Assembly (NCBI RefSeq): GCF_900099815.1
Contig: NZ_FNCW01000005.1
Coordinates: forward strand, 212,210-276,209
Length of the DNA: 64,000 nucleotides
Direction: 5' to 3'
Source of the DNA: Psychroflexus sediminis
GTDB lineage: Bacteria > Bacteroidota > Bacteroidia > Flavobacteriales > Flavobacteriaceae
Below, piece by piece: positions 19,064-26,916 of this stretch; position 1 is the first letter of the stretch, and every line of letters begins with the position of its first letter. Position numbers and translations under genes: made by a program. Below the pieces are notes generated by a model. That model saw only the letters and a program-made list of their open reading frames with translations. It did no database searches and was not told the DNA's origin.

Positions 19064-19174
19064 TCATCTCCTTATTCTCAATTCCGACTCCCTGTAACCT
19101 AATTCTTAGTACAGATCGCACTTTCAATATCTTACTTTTAATATCCTACTTCCTAATCTCCTCTTCTAATATCA
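19064..19174. repeat. Degenerate 7-bp-periodic pyrimidine-rich tract
   Basis: From 19064 to 19119 every seventh base is C over eight successive heptads. From 19126 to 19174 seven heptads read AATATCT, TACTTTT, AATATCC, TACTTCC, TAATCTC, CTCTTCT, AATATCA, a decayed 7/14-bp repeat. The whole lptG-accA gap (18889-19291) shows no gene, only this, the TGAGTCG array and the accA promoter. Confidence 0.6.
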
Positions 19175-19251
19175 AAATCCGGTTTTTTTCGCTCAATTCT
19201 TTACTTTTGACAAACAATAATGAATATCAAAATAAACAGATATATCTTTTA

Positions 19252-19259
19252 TATATTTG
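19252..19259 (+). promoter_or_regulatory. Candidate -7 promoter element for accA
   Basis: TATATTTG matches TAnnTTTG, 32 nt before the accA ATG at 19292. Confidence 0.6.
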
Positions 19260-19291
19260 CCAACTGACTTTTAAAGAAATACATTGTATTC

Positions 19292-20245
19292 ATGGAATAT
19301 TTAGATTTTGAATTACCGATAAAAGCCCTGCAAGAGCAATACGAAAAAGCTTGCGAAATAGGAGAAGATAGCGAAGTGGATGTGACCGATACATGCCAAC
19401 AAATCAAACAAAAACTCGATAATAAAAAAAAGGAAATTTATTCCAACCTCAATGCTTGGCAGAGAGTACAATTATCCAGGCATCCCAATAGACCTTATAC
19501 TTTAGATTACATCAACGCCATTTGTGGCAGTACGTTTATGGAACTGCATGGAGATCGAAATTTTGGTGATGACAAAGCTATGATAGGCGGACTTGGAAAG
19601 ATCAACCAACAAAGCTTTATGTTCATAGGTCAGCAGAAAGGTTATAATACAAAAACGCGTCAGTACAGAAATTTTGGTATGGCCAATCCTGAAGGCTATC
19701 GCAAAGCTCTGCGCTTGATGAAAAAAGCAGAAAAGTTTAATCTTCCTATTGTAACTTTAGTAGATACTCCAGGGGCTTTCCCGGGTCTTGAAGCTGAAGA
19801 AAGAGGACAAGGAGAGGCTATTGCCAGAAATATCATGGAAATGAGTCAGCTAAAAGTTCCTATCATTGTTATCATAATTGGTGAAGGAGCCAGTGGTGGT
19901 GCCTTAGGAATTGCCGTTGGGGACACAGTCATGATGTTAGAGAACACCTGGTATTCTGTGATTTCTCCAGAATCTTGTTCCTCGATATTGTGGAGAAGCT
20001 GGGAATACAAACAAACTGCAGCGGAAGCCTTAAAACTGACAGCTACCGACATGAAGAAATTGAAAATAATCGATAAGATTATTAAAGAACCGATAGGTGG
20101 GGCACATAGCAATAGAGAGAAAGCTTTCGAAATAGTTACGGAGTCTATTCTCTCAGAACTTGAGGAATTAAAAAAGTTATCCCCAGAAGATTTGGTGGAA
20201 AAAAGAATGCAAAAATATATCGATATTGGAGTTTATTCAGAATAG
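19292..20245 (+). CDS. accA: Acetyl-CoA carboxylase carboxyltransferase subunit alpha
   Basis: The alpha half of the carboxyltransferase that forms malonyl-CoA for fatty-acid synthesis. The 317 residues start [20 protein letters not shown]. They contain [55 protein letters not shown] and the oxyanion glycine motif [11 protein letters not shown]. The length is normal. Its partner accD is not in the window. It has its own promoter and terminator. Confidence 0.96.
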   Translation: MEYLDFELPIKALQEQYEKACEIGEDSEVDVTDTCQQIKQKLDNKKKEIYSNLNAWQRVQLSRHPNRPYTLDYINAICGSTFMELHGDRNFGDDKAMIGGLGKINQQSFMFIGQQKGYNTKTRQYRNFGMANPEGYRKALRLMKKAEKFNLPIVTLVDTPGAFPGLEAEERGQGEAIARNIMEMSQLKVPIIVIIIGEGASGGALGIAVGDTVMMLENTWYSVISPESCSSILWRSWEYKQTAAEALKLTATDMKKLKIIDKIIKEPIGGAHSNREKAFEIVTESILSELEELKKLSPEDLVEKRMQKYIDIGVYSE

Positions 20246-20270
20246 ACCCTGTAAACCTTAATTTAACTCA

Positions 20271-20302
20271 AAAATCCAGAGTCGACTCTTCTGGATTTTT
20301 TT
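20271..20302 (+). terminator. Terminator after accA
   Basis: AAAATCCAGA and TCTGGATTTT form a perfect 10-bp stem with a 9-nt loop followed by more T, 25 nt after the accA stop. Confidence 0.85.
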
Positions 20303-20410
20303 AGTTATGCACATTTTATTTCAGTTATCAACATTGCTTTGTGGAAAACCAAGAGTGTTAAGCTGTATCATTTCTCTCAAATTTCATAAGCTTTTATATA
20401 CATTCGTAGA

Positions 20411-21955
20411 ATGGAAAACGCGACTCAATCTTCATATAAAAATTCGCCTAAGAGCGAAGTTATCAGCCTTCAAAAAGGAAAAATACCACCACAAGCCATT
20501 GATTTGGAAGAGGTTATACTCGGAGCGATGATGATCGACAAAAAAGGAGTTGATGAAGTTATCGACATTCTTCATCCGGATGTCTTTTATAAAGAAGCTC
20601 ATAAAAATATTTATGAAGCAATCATTTTGCTTTTTGAAAAAGGGGATCCGATCGACTTATTAACGGTTTCCACAGAATTAAAGAAATCCAAAAAATTGCA
20701 AGCCTCTGGAGGTGAATACTATCTGATTCAATTGACTCAAAAAGTTTCCTCTTCAGCTCATATTGAATACCATTCTCGTATTGTTCTCCAGAAATACATC
20801 CAACGCTGCTTGATCAAAATCTCCAATGAAATCATTGAGGAATCTTACGATGAAAGTGCAGACGTCTTCGACCTTTTGGATCATGCAGAATCCAAACTTT
20901 ATGAAGTTACCCAAGGAAATATAAAGCGATCTTCTGAAACTGCTCAAAACCTGGTGATGCAAGCCAAAAAGCGTATTGAAGAAATTTCAAACAAAGAAGG
21001 TTTAAGCGGCGTGCCTTCTGGCTTTACAGATTTGGATAAATTAACCTCAGGCTGGCAACCTAGTGATTTGGTCATTATTGCCGCCCGTCCTGGGATGGGT
21101 AAGACCGCACTTACACTAACTATGGCAAGAAATATCGCTGTAGGCCAAAACATTCCTGTGGCTTTCTTTTCACTGGAGATGTCTTCGGTACAATTGATAA
21201 CACGACTTATTTCTTCTGAAACTGGATTGAGCTCAGAAAAACTGAGAACCGGAAATCTCGAACCACACGAATGGGAGCAACTAAACGTGAAAGTAAAATC
21301 ACTAGAGCAGGCTCCCTTATTTATAGACGACACCCCCTCACTTTCAATTTTTGACTTACGAGCAAAAGCCAGACGACTTTCTTCTCAGCATGGTATAAAA
21401 CTCATCGTTGTGGATTATTTACAACTGATGACTGGAGGCGGATCTCAGAAAGGCGGAAACAGAGAACAGGAGATTTCGAGTATTTCCAGAAATCTTAAAG
21501 CCTTAGCAAAAGAATTGAATATTCCTGTACTAGCGCTTTCACAACTTTCTAGAGCGGTGGAAACTCGCGGAGGAAGTAAAAGGCCACTACTAAGTGATCT
21601 GAGAGAATCCGGAGCTATTGAACAGGATGCCGATATTGTCTCTTTCATTTATAGACCGGAATATTACGATATTGATGAGTGGGATGACGATGCACAAACC
21701 CCTACTCAGGGTCAAGCTGAATTTATCATTGCTAAACACAGAAATGGAGGCTTGGATAATATTCGTCTGAAATTCATAGGCCATCTTGGTAAGTTTGAGA
21801 ATCTGGACAATTTTGATTCGCCTTTTGAAATCAATTCCAGCATGAATTCAGGAAAATCTGATTCACCTTCATTCCCAAGTGCTGAAGATGTTTTTGGATC
21901 GACACCTCCAAACCAGAACTTTGGACGTGAAGATGATGATGAAGTTCCTTTTTAA
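20411..21955 (+). CDS. dnaB: Replicative DNA helicase DnaB
   Basis: Hexameric fork helicase of 514 residues. The N-terminal domain carries PPQAIDLEEVILGAMM. The RecA-like domain has Walker A ARPGMGKTALTLTMARN, then FFSLEMSS, the DYLQLM Walker B region, the ALSQLSRAVE arginine region and DLRESGAIEQDAD. No intein is present. The C-terminal tail is low-complexity and acidic, ending with DDDEVPF. The AsnB-like gene starts 8 nt later. Confidence 0.96.
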   Translation: MENATQSSYKNSPKSEVISLQKGKIPPQAIDLEEVILGAMMIDKKGVDEVIDILHPDVFYKEAHKNIYEAIILLFEKGDPIDLLTVSTELKKSKKLQASGGEYYLIQLTQKVSSSAHIEYHSRIVLQKYIQRCLIKISNEIIEESYDESADVFDLLDHAESKLYEVTQGNIKRSSETAQNLVMQAKKRIEEISNKEGLSGVPSGFTDLDKLTSGWQPSDLVIIAARPGMGKTALTLTMARNIAVGQNIPVAFFSLEMSSVQLITRLISSETGLSSEKLRTGNLEPHEWEQLNVKVKSLEQAPLFIDDTPSLSIFDLRAKARRLSSQHGIKLIVVDYLQLMTGGGSQKGGNREQEISSISRNLKALAKELNIPVLALSQLSRAVETRGGSKRPLLSDLRESGAIEQDADIVSFIYRPEYYDIDEWDDDAQTPTQGQAEFIIAKHRNGGLDNIRLKFIGHLGKFENLDNFDSPFEINSSMNSGKSDSPSFPSAEDVFGSTPPNQNFGREDDDEVPF

Positions 21956-21963
21956 ACTTAAAG

Positions 21964-23220
21964 ATGAGAATTCTGATATTTGTAGCCCTTATACTGACAG
22001 GCTGGAATGGACATTCCAATTTCATTCTAATCCCTATGGATTTTGAGACTCAGGACAACCATTTAAAAGCCTATGGAATTTCTTACTGGCTTCTGGAAAA
22101 AGACCAGAAGGTGCAGTGGTTGCTCAATTACAGAGGAGGTTCATTTCTTTCTCCTTTTTCTGAAGAACTTCAACGAGAATGTACCATTCGAGGCGTGTCT
22201 TTTGAAGTCATATCCGATTCTAAATCAGAAGAAATCTTAAGGACAATCAACAGTCCATCGCAAAATATGGAGGCTGTTTTACTGGAAAAAGCACCGAAGA
22301 TTGCGGTGTATTCCCCTCAGGGAAATGCACCCTGGGATGATGCGGTGACTATGGTTTTGGAATTTGCTGAAATCCCTTACAAAACGATATACGATAAGGA
22401 AGTGCTTAATGGAGAATTGCTGCTTTATGACTGGCTTCACCTTCATCATGAAGATTTTACGGGACAATACGGCAAATTTTACAGTGCCTATAGATCCGCG
22501 CCCTGGTACATCCAGGAAAAAAAAGAAGCTAAAGCCCTTGCCCGTTCATTAGGCTTCGAGAAAGTATCCGAGGAAAAACTGGCGGTAGCCAAAAAAATAA
22601 ACGATTATGTGATTGGAGGAGGTTTTATGTTTGCCATGTGCAGTGCTACAGACTCTTTCGATATCGCTTTATCTGCTGATGGAGTTGATATCTGTGAACC
22701 TATGTTTGATGGGGATGCCTCCGACCCGGGATATCAAAACAAACTTGACTATTCCAAGACCATGGCATTTACGGATTTTATTCTGGAGAAAAATCCTCTG
22801 GTTTATGAATATTCATCCATCGACATGACACAGAAAAGAACTGTTCCAAAATCTCAAGATTATTTCACATTGATGGATTACTCAGCAAAATGGGATCCTA
22901 TTCCGACCATGCTATGCCAAAACCACACGGCGGTGGTTAAAGGTTTTATGGGGCAAACCACTGCGTTTAACCCCGATCAAATCAAATCTAATGTTCTGGT
23001 CATGGGGAAAAATAAGCTAAATGAAGAAGCCCGATATATACATGGTATAAAAGGAAAAGGATTTTTCACTTTTTATGGCGGACACGATCCTGAAGACTAT
23101 CAGCATCGAGTGGGAGACCCTAAGACTGAACTGGAATTGCATCCAAAATCACCTGGCTACAGGCTTATTCTTAACAACATCTTATTTCCAGCTGCAGAAA
23201 AAAAGAAACAAAAAACTTAA
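21964..23220 (+). CDS. Exported protein of unknown function, of the kind often labelled asparagine synthetase B
   Basis: The 418 residues begin with a signal peptide (MRILIFVALILTGWNGHS). Then come FILIPMDFETQDNHLKAYGI, WLLNYRGGSFL and a Rossmann-like IAVYSPQGNAPWDDAVTMVL. GGGFMFAMCSATDSFDIALS and GFFTFYGGHDPEDYQHRVGD follow. The family is common in Bacteroidota and is often annotated asparagine synthetase B. However, there is no N-terminal Cys glutaminase and no SGGxDS ATP-pyrophosphatase loop, so that activity is unsupported. The GGG and GGHDPED stretches suggest a class-I-amidotransferase-like or ThuA-like fold. It lies 8 nt after dnaB. Confidence 0.75.
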   Translation: MRILIFVALILTGWNGHSNFILIPMDFETQDNHLKAYGISYWLLEKDQKVQWLLNYRGGSFLSPFSEELQRECTIRGVSFEVISDSKSEEILRTINSPSQNMEAVLLEKAPKIAVYSPQGNAPWDDAVTMVLEFAEIPYKTIYDKEVLNGELLLYDWLHLHHEDFTGQYGKFYSAYRSAPWYIQEKKEAKALARSLGFEKVSEEKLAVAKKINDYVIGGGFMFAMCSATDSFDIALSADGVDICEPMFDGDASDPGYQNKLDYSKTMAFTDFILEKNPLVYEYSSIDMTQKRTVPKSQDYFTLMDYSAKWDPIPTMLCQNHTAVVKGFMGQTTAFNPDQIKSNVLVMGKNKLNEEARYIHGIKGKGFFTFYGGHDPEDYQHRVGDPKTELELHPKSPGYRLILNNILFPAAEKKKQKT

Positions 23221-23224
23221 GCGA

Positions 23225-23980
23225 TTATTTGAATATTTTTTTCTTACGCAGTTCGAAGTTTTGACCTAGATACACTTTCCTCACCATTTCATCATTAGCT
23301 AAGTCTTCGGGTTCGCCGTGTTTTAGAATCCCACCTTCAAACATAAGATAGGTTCTGTCTGTGATAGCCAGCGTTTCTTGAACATTGTGATCGGTAATCA
23401 AGATTCCGATATTTTTATCTTTAAGTTGAGCGACAATTTTTTGAATATCCTCAACGGCTACAGGGTCTACTCCGGCGAAAGGCTCATCCAGCAAAATGAA
23501 TTTTGGATCTGTAGCCAGAGCGCGGGCAATCTCAGTTCGACGCCTCTCCCCACCAGAGAGCAGATCTCCTCTGTTAGTTCTGATATGATTCAGGCCAAAC
23601 TCACTGATAAGGGCTTCCATTTTTTCTTCCCGCTCATCTTTATTCAAATCGGTGAGTTCAAGAACACTCATAATGTTATCTTCAATACTCAATTTTCTGA
23701 AAATAGAGGCTTCCTGGGCTAGATAACCAATACCATTTTGAGCTCTTTTGTACATAGGATATTTGGTGATATTGGTTTCATCCAAAAATATATGACCTCC
23801 ATTTGGTTTTATCAAGCCCACAATCATATAAAATGAGGTTGTTTTCCCGGCGCCATTAGGGCCTAAAAGCCCTACGATTTCCCCCTGGGTAACTTCTACA
23901 CTGATGCCTTTTACAACTTTTTTGCTCTTATAGGATTTAACTAGATTCTCTGCTCTTAAAGTTGCTTGATTTGTGCTCAT
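23225..23980 (-). CDS. lptB: LPS export ABC transporter ATPase LptB
   Basis: Cytoplasmic ATPase that drives lipopolysaccharide extraction with LptF/LptG. The 251 residues show Walker A GPNGAGKTTSFYMIVG, Q-loop YLAQEASIFRKL, signature LSGGERRRTEIARAL, Walker B FILLDEPFAGVDP and the H-loop ITDHNVQET. The YLAQEASIF and GVDPVAVEDI wording is typical of LptB rather than of amino-acid ABC ATPases. It overlaps the start of the next gene by one base (23980). Confidence 0.95.
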   Translation of the reverse strand: MSTNQATLRAENLVKSYKSKKVVKGISVEVTQGEIVGLLGPNGAGKTTSFYMIVGLIKPNGGHIFLDETNITKYPMYKRAQNGIGYLAQEASIFRKLSIEDNIMSVLELTDLNKDEREEKMEALISEFGLNHIRTNRGDLLSGGERRRTEIARALATDPKFILLDEPFAGVDPVAVEDIQKIVAQLKDKNIGILITDHNVQETLAITDRTYLMFEGGILKHGEPEDLANDEMVRKVYLGQNFELRKKKIFK

Positions 23981-24642
23981 TAATCTATTTTTCTTGACGA
24001 TTTTATTCCAAAGATAATCATCTCAACAACACCGATGAGTATAATTGAGTATGCTAACAGTTCGATACTCTCTTCAGAAGCATCTTTTACAGGCCTCATA
24101 AAATCTCTAAGCGGTATAATTTTCTCTCCATTCTCCTCTACAACATACTTATCATGCGTCCCTCTTAATAAGTCTATCCACATCAGTTTTCGGCCATAAA
24201 GCCTGGAGAAAACATGTAAAATGATGAGTCCTGAAAACAAAAAAGCAAAGCCATAGGTTTTTGAAATCGACGTAATTTCTAAAATCAGCCGTTTCCAATT
24301 TCTTATAATCATAATGACTAAAAGCACTAATATGATCAGTGCGATGACTTGCCACGCCTTATCAAAAAGCCGCGTATTAAGCCAAAAATCAAATTCCCTG
24401 ACGAGGTGAATCCCTAAGAATCCTCCCAAAGCTAAATTGAAAATTTTAAAATTTTTAGCTTTGGAACTAAATCCAATCAACAGTAAAGAACCAATCAATA
24501 AAAGGATTTCCTGTGTGATTTCGATTAAGGAGTCCTCTTTAACTTCACCTTCGGCAAAATCAAACTGTATGACCAGAGACATGATAAACATAAGACCTGC
24601 GTAAGCGAAGAGTCTTATAAATAATGGGATTAAAGATTTCAT
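23980..24642 (-). CDS. Multi-pass membrane protein of unknown function
   Basis: 220 residues with about six hydrophobic helices (near 10-27, 45-60, 66-80, 96-112, 127-147, 192-212). The loop RGTHDKYVVEENGEKIIPLR may face the periplasm. No family was recognised. It directly precedes lptB with a 1-nt overlap and follows the AhpD-like gene by 15 nt, so it belongs to a tatC-AhpD-membrane protein-lptB transcript. Confidence 0.7.
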   Translation of the reverse strand: MKSLIPLFIRLFAYAGLMFIMSLVIQFDFAEGEVKEDSLIEITQEILLLIGSLLLIGFSSKAKNFKIFNLALGGFLGIHLVREFDFWLNTRLFDKAWQVIALIILVLLVIMIIRNWKRLILEITSISKTYGFAFLFSGLIILHVFSRLYGRKLMWIDLLRGTHDKYVVEENGEKIIPLRDFMRPVKDASEESIELLAYSIILIGVVEMIIFGIKSSRKID

Positions 24643-24657
24643 AGCGCTTATTTAAAA

Positions 24658-25017
24658 TTACTCTGTTTTACCAAACTTGTTTTCTAGGGCTTCCCAGTAT
24701 TCAAAAGCTCTTCTCAGGTGAGGAATTACAATGGTTCCTCCTACTAGCGTTCCGATGCTTAAGGCTTCTACAACCTGGTCTCTTTGAAGACCTTCTTTAT
24801 AAGAAGACTCCAAGTGATATTTCACACAGTCATCACATCTTAAAACCAGTGAAGACACCAGGCCCAATAGCTCTTTGGTTTTTACATCCAAGGCACCTTC
24901 TGTGAAAGAATTGGTATCCAAGTTGAATATGCGTTTTAAAACTTTATTGTTTTCACTTAAAATTTTACCGTTCATTCTAGCTCTATAAGCCTCAAATTCA
25001 TCTACTAAATCAATCAT
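24658..25017 (-). CDS. Carboxymuconolactone decarboxylase/AhpD-like protein
   Basis: 119 residues of the all-helical CMD fold with the AhpD-type redox motif RCDDCVKYHLESSYKEG (CxxCxxxH). Such proteins reduce peroxiredoxins or act on peroxides. True AhpD is longer, so the partner is uncertain. It lies 6 nt downstream of tatC. Confidence 0.88.
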   Translation of the reverse strand: MIDLVDEFEAYRARMNGKILSENNKVLKRIFNLDTNSFTEGALDVKTKELLGLVSSLVLRCDDCVKYHLESSYKEGLQRDQVVEALSIGTLVGGTIVIPHLRRAFEYWEALENKFGKTE

Positions 25018-25023
25018 AATTAT

Positions 25024-25863
25024 TTATTTATTTTTTTGCTTTTCTTTTTTGCGTTGCTTTCTCACAACAAATCTGGATATAAAAATACTCACTTCATACA
25101 AAACCAAAACCGGAATAGCTACAATTACCTGACTGGCGATATCGGGTGGAGTAATTAATGCAGAAATTATTAAAATAAAAACCAGTGCATACTTTCTGTT
25201 TTTCCTCAAAAATTCTGGCGTGACCAGACCTACTTTGGTAAGGAAATAAATAATAACAGGCAATTCAAAAATAAGTCCACTGGCAATTACTGAAGCTCTG
25301 ACCAGCCCTATATAACTACTCAAGTCAAAGTCATTAAAAACGACTTCACTTACTGTATAACTGCCTAAAAAATTAACTGATAATGGAGTGATGACGTAAT
25401 AGCCAAATAAAACCCCAAGGAAAAACAAAAAGGAAGTCACAAAGATGAAACCTCTGGCAGATTTCTTTTCGGTAGATTGGAGTCCTGGCGCTATAAATGC
25501 CCAAAATTGATAGATCACATAAGGAAAGGCAAGTATAAAGCCCGCGGTGATGGAGGTCCAGATATGAGCACTAAACTGCCCTGCCATAGTTCTGCTTTGA
25601 ATTCTAAAGGGAAGTTCGTCAAAACAGAAACTTTCCTGCATATTAAAAAACTCAGATATTCTGCAAAGTAAATCGTAGGTATAAAAATCAGCTCGTTTTG
25701 GTCCAAATATAACCACATCAAAAATGAAAGATTTCATTGCAAAGGCTATCGCACCTCCTACTAATATAGCCAAAGTTGCCCGCAACAAATGCCATCTTAA
25801 ATCTTCAAGATGGTCTAAAAAAGACATATCATCAGGGTTCTTTTTAGTCTTGGATTTTGCCAT
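25024..25863 (-). CDS. tatC: Sec-independent protein translocase TatC
   Basis: Receptor subunit of the twin-arginine translocon, 279 residues. It starts with a cytoplasmic MSFLDHLEDLRWHLLRA segment carrying the conserved Glu of the TatC signature. Six membrane helices follow, with AFPYVIYQFWAFIAPGL and FELPVIIYFLTKVGLVTPEF, and a Lys-rich tail. An insertion (about residues 60-100) extends the first periplasmic loop. It starts 1 nt after kdsD. No tatA is nearby. Confidence 0.95.
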   Translation of the reverse strand: MAKSKTKKNPDDMSFLDHLEDLRWHLLRATLAILVGGAIAFAMKSFIFDVVIFGPKRADFYTYDLLCRISEFFNMQESFCFDELPFRIQSRTMAGQFSAHIWTSITAGFILAFPYVIYQFWAFIAPGLQSTEKKSARGFIFVTSFLFFLGVLFGYYVITPLSVNFLGSYTVSEVVFNDFDLSSYIGLVRASVIASGLIFELPVIIYFLTKVGLVTPEFLRKNRKYALVFILIISALITPPDIASQVIVAIPVLVLYEVSIFISRFVVRKQRKKEKQKNK

Positions 25864-25864
25864 A

Positions 25865-26827
25865 CTATATAATACCTTCTTTTACAAGATTATGAAGGTG
25901 AACGACACCAGCATATTTTCCAGAATCTAAAGCTATAAGTTGAGTAATATCGTTTTTTTCTAAAAGTTCTAAGGCATCAATCGCCATCGCAGAGTTACTT
26001 ATAGTCTTGGGATTTCTGGACATGATGTCTTCAGCCTTGAGTTTGGTAAAGTCCTCTGTAGAACTCAGCATTCGTCTGAGATCACCATCAGTAATAATCC
26101 CAACCACCTTATCCTGGTCTAGAACTGCCGTAACTCCAAGCATATTTTTGGAAATTTCAACGATAACGTCTTTAAGTGGTGTATTTAATGTAACCTGGGG
26201 CTTCATGTTTTGAGAGGTAATATTACTTACTCTCAGATAAAGCGTTTTACCTAAAGCACCTCCAGGATGGAATTTTGCAAAATCATCACTGGAAAAGCCT
26301 CTTAATTTCAATAAACAAACTGCTAAAGCGTCTCCCATAACCAATTGAGCGGTTGTACTTGTGGTTGGAGCCAAATTATTTGGACAGGCTTCTTTCTCCA
26401 CGAAAGAATTTAAAACAAAATCGGCTTGCTGACCCAAAAAGGATTCCTTATTCCCTGTGATAGCGATCAATGTATTTTTGAAATTCTTTATGAGTGGTGC
26501 CAATACTTTTATTTCAGGAGTGTTTCCACTTTTGGAAATACAAATCACAATATCGTCTTCAAGAATAGTTCCCAGATCTCCATGTATAGCATCAGCAGCA
26601 TGCATGAAAATTGCTGGAGTTCCTGTAGAATTCAGAGTAGCTACAATCTTACTTGCAATAATAGCACTTTTGCCAATTCCCGTTAGAATTACACGGCCTT
26701 TAGACTGAAAAATAGCATGCACTGCATCAGAAAAAGACTTGTCAATTAGGCTCTCTAGATTTGCTATTGCTTTGGCTTCAATTCGAATGATATCCCTAGC
26801 ATAAGATTGTATTGCTACATCTTCCAT
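25865..26827 (-). CDS. kdsD: Arabinose-5-phosphate isomerase (KpsF/GutQ/KdsD family)
   Basis: Converts ribulose-5-phosphate to arabinose-5-phosphate, the first step of Kdo synthesis for lipopolysaccharide. The 320 residues contain an N-terminal SIS sugar-isomerase domain (RVILTGIGKSAIIASKIVA, HAADAIHGDLG, CISKSGNTPEI, HPGGALGK). Two C-terminal CBS domains follow (about 205-320, including GIITDGDLRRML). This fits the envelope context with lptB and tatC. GutQ and KpsF are the same activity. Confidence 0.93.
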   Translation of the reverse strand: MEDVAIQSYARDIIRIEAKAIANLESLIDKSFSDAVHAIFQSKGRVILTGIGKSAIIASKIVATLNSTGTPAIFMHAADAIHGDLGTILEDDIVICISKSGNTPEIKVLAPLIKNFKNTLIAITGNKESFLGQQADFVLNSFVEKEACPNNLAPTTSTTAQLVMGDALAVCLLKLRGFSSDDFAKFHPGGALGKTLYLRVSNITSQNMKPQVTLNTPLKDVIVEISKNMLGVTAVLDQDKVVGIITDGDLRRMLSSTEDFTKLKAEDIMSRNPKTISNSAMAIDALELLEKNDITQLIALDSGKYAGVVHLHNLVKEGII

Positions 26828-26874
26828 AAATTATTATATTTAAATACTGTACGCCTTTAAAGAATGCGTATATT

Positions 26875-26882
26875 TAATTTTG
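26875..26882 (+). promoter_or_regulatory. Candidate -7 promoter element for recQ
   Basis: TAATTTTG matches TAnnTTTG, 34 nt before the TTG start of recQ. Confidence 0.5.
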
Positions 26883-26916
26883 CAAAGGTAAATAAAAGTA
26901 AATAGTAATAATTCAA

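Noticed and set aside
21964..23220. Functional asparagine synthetase
   Set aside because: It lacks the N-terminal Cys and the ATP-binding loop, and has a signal peptide instead.
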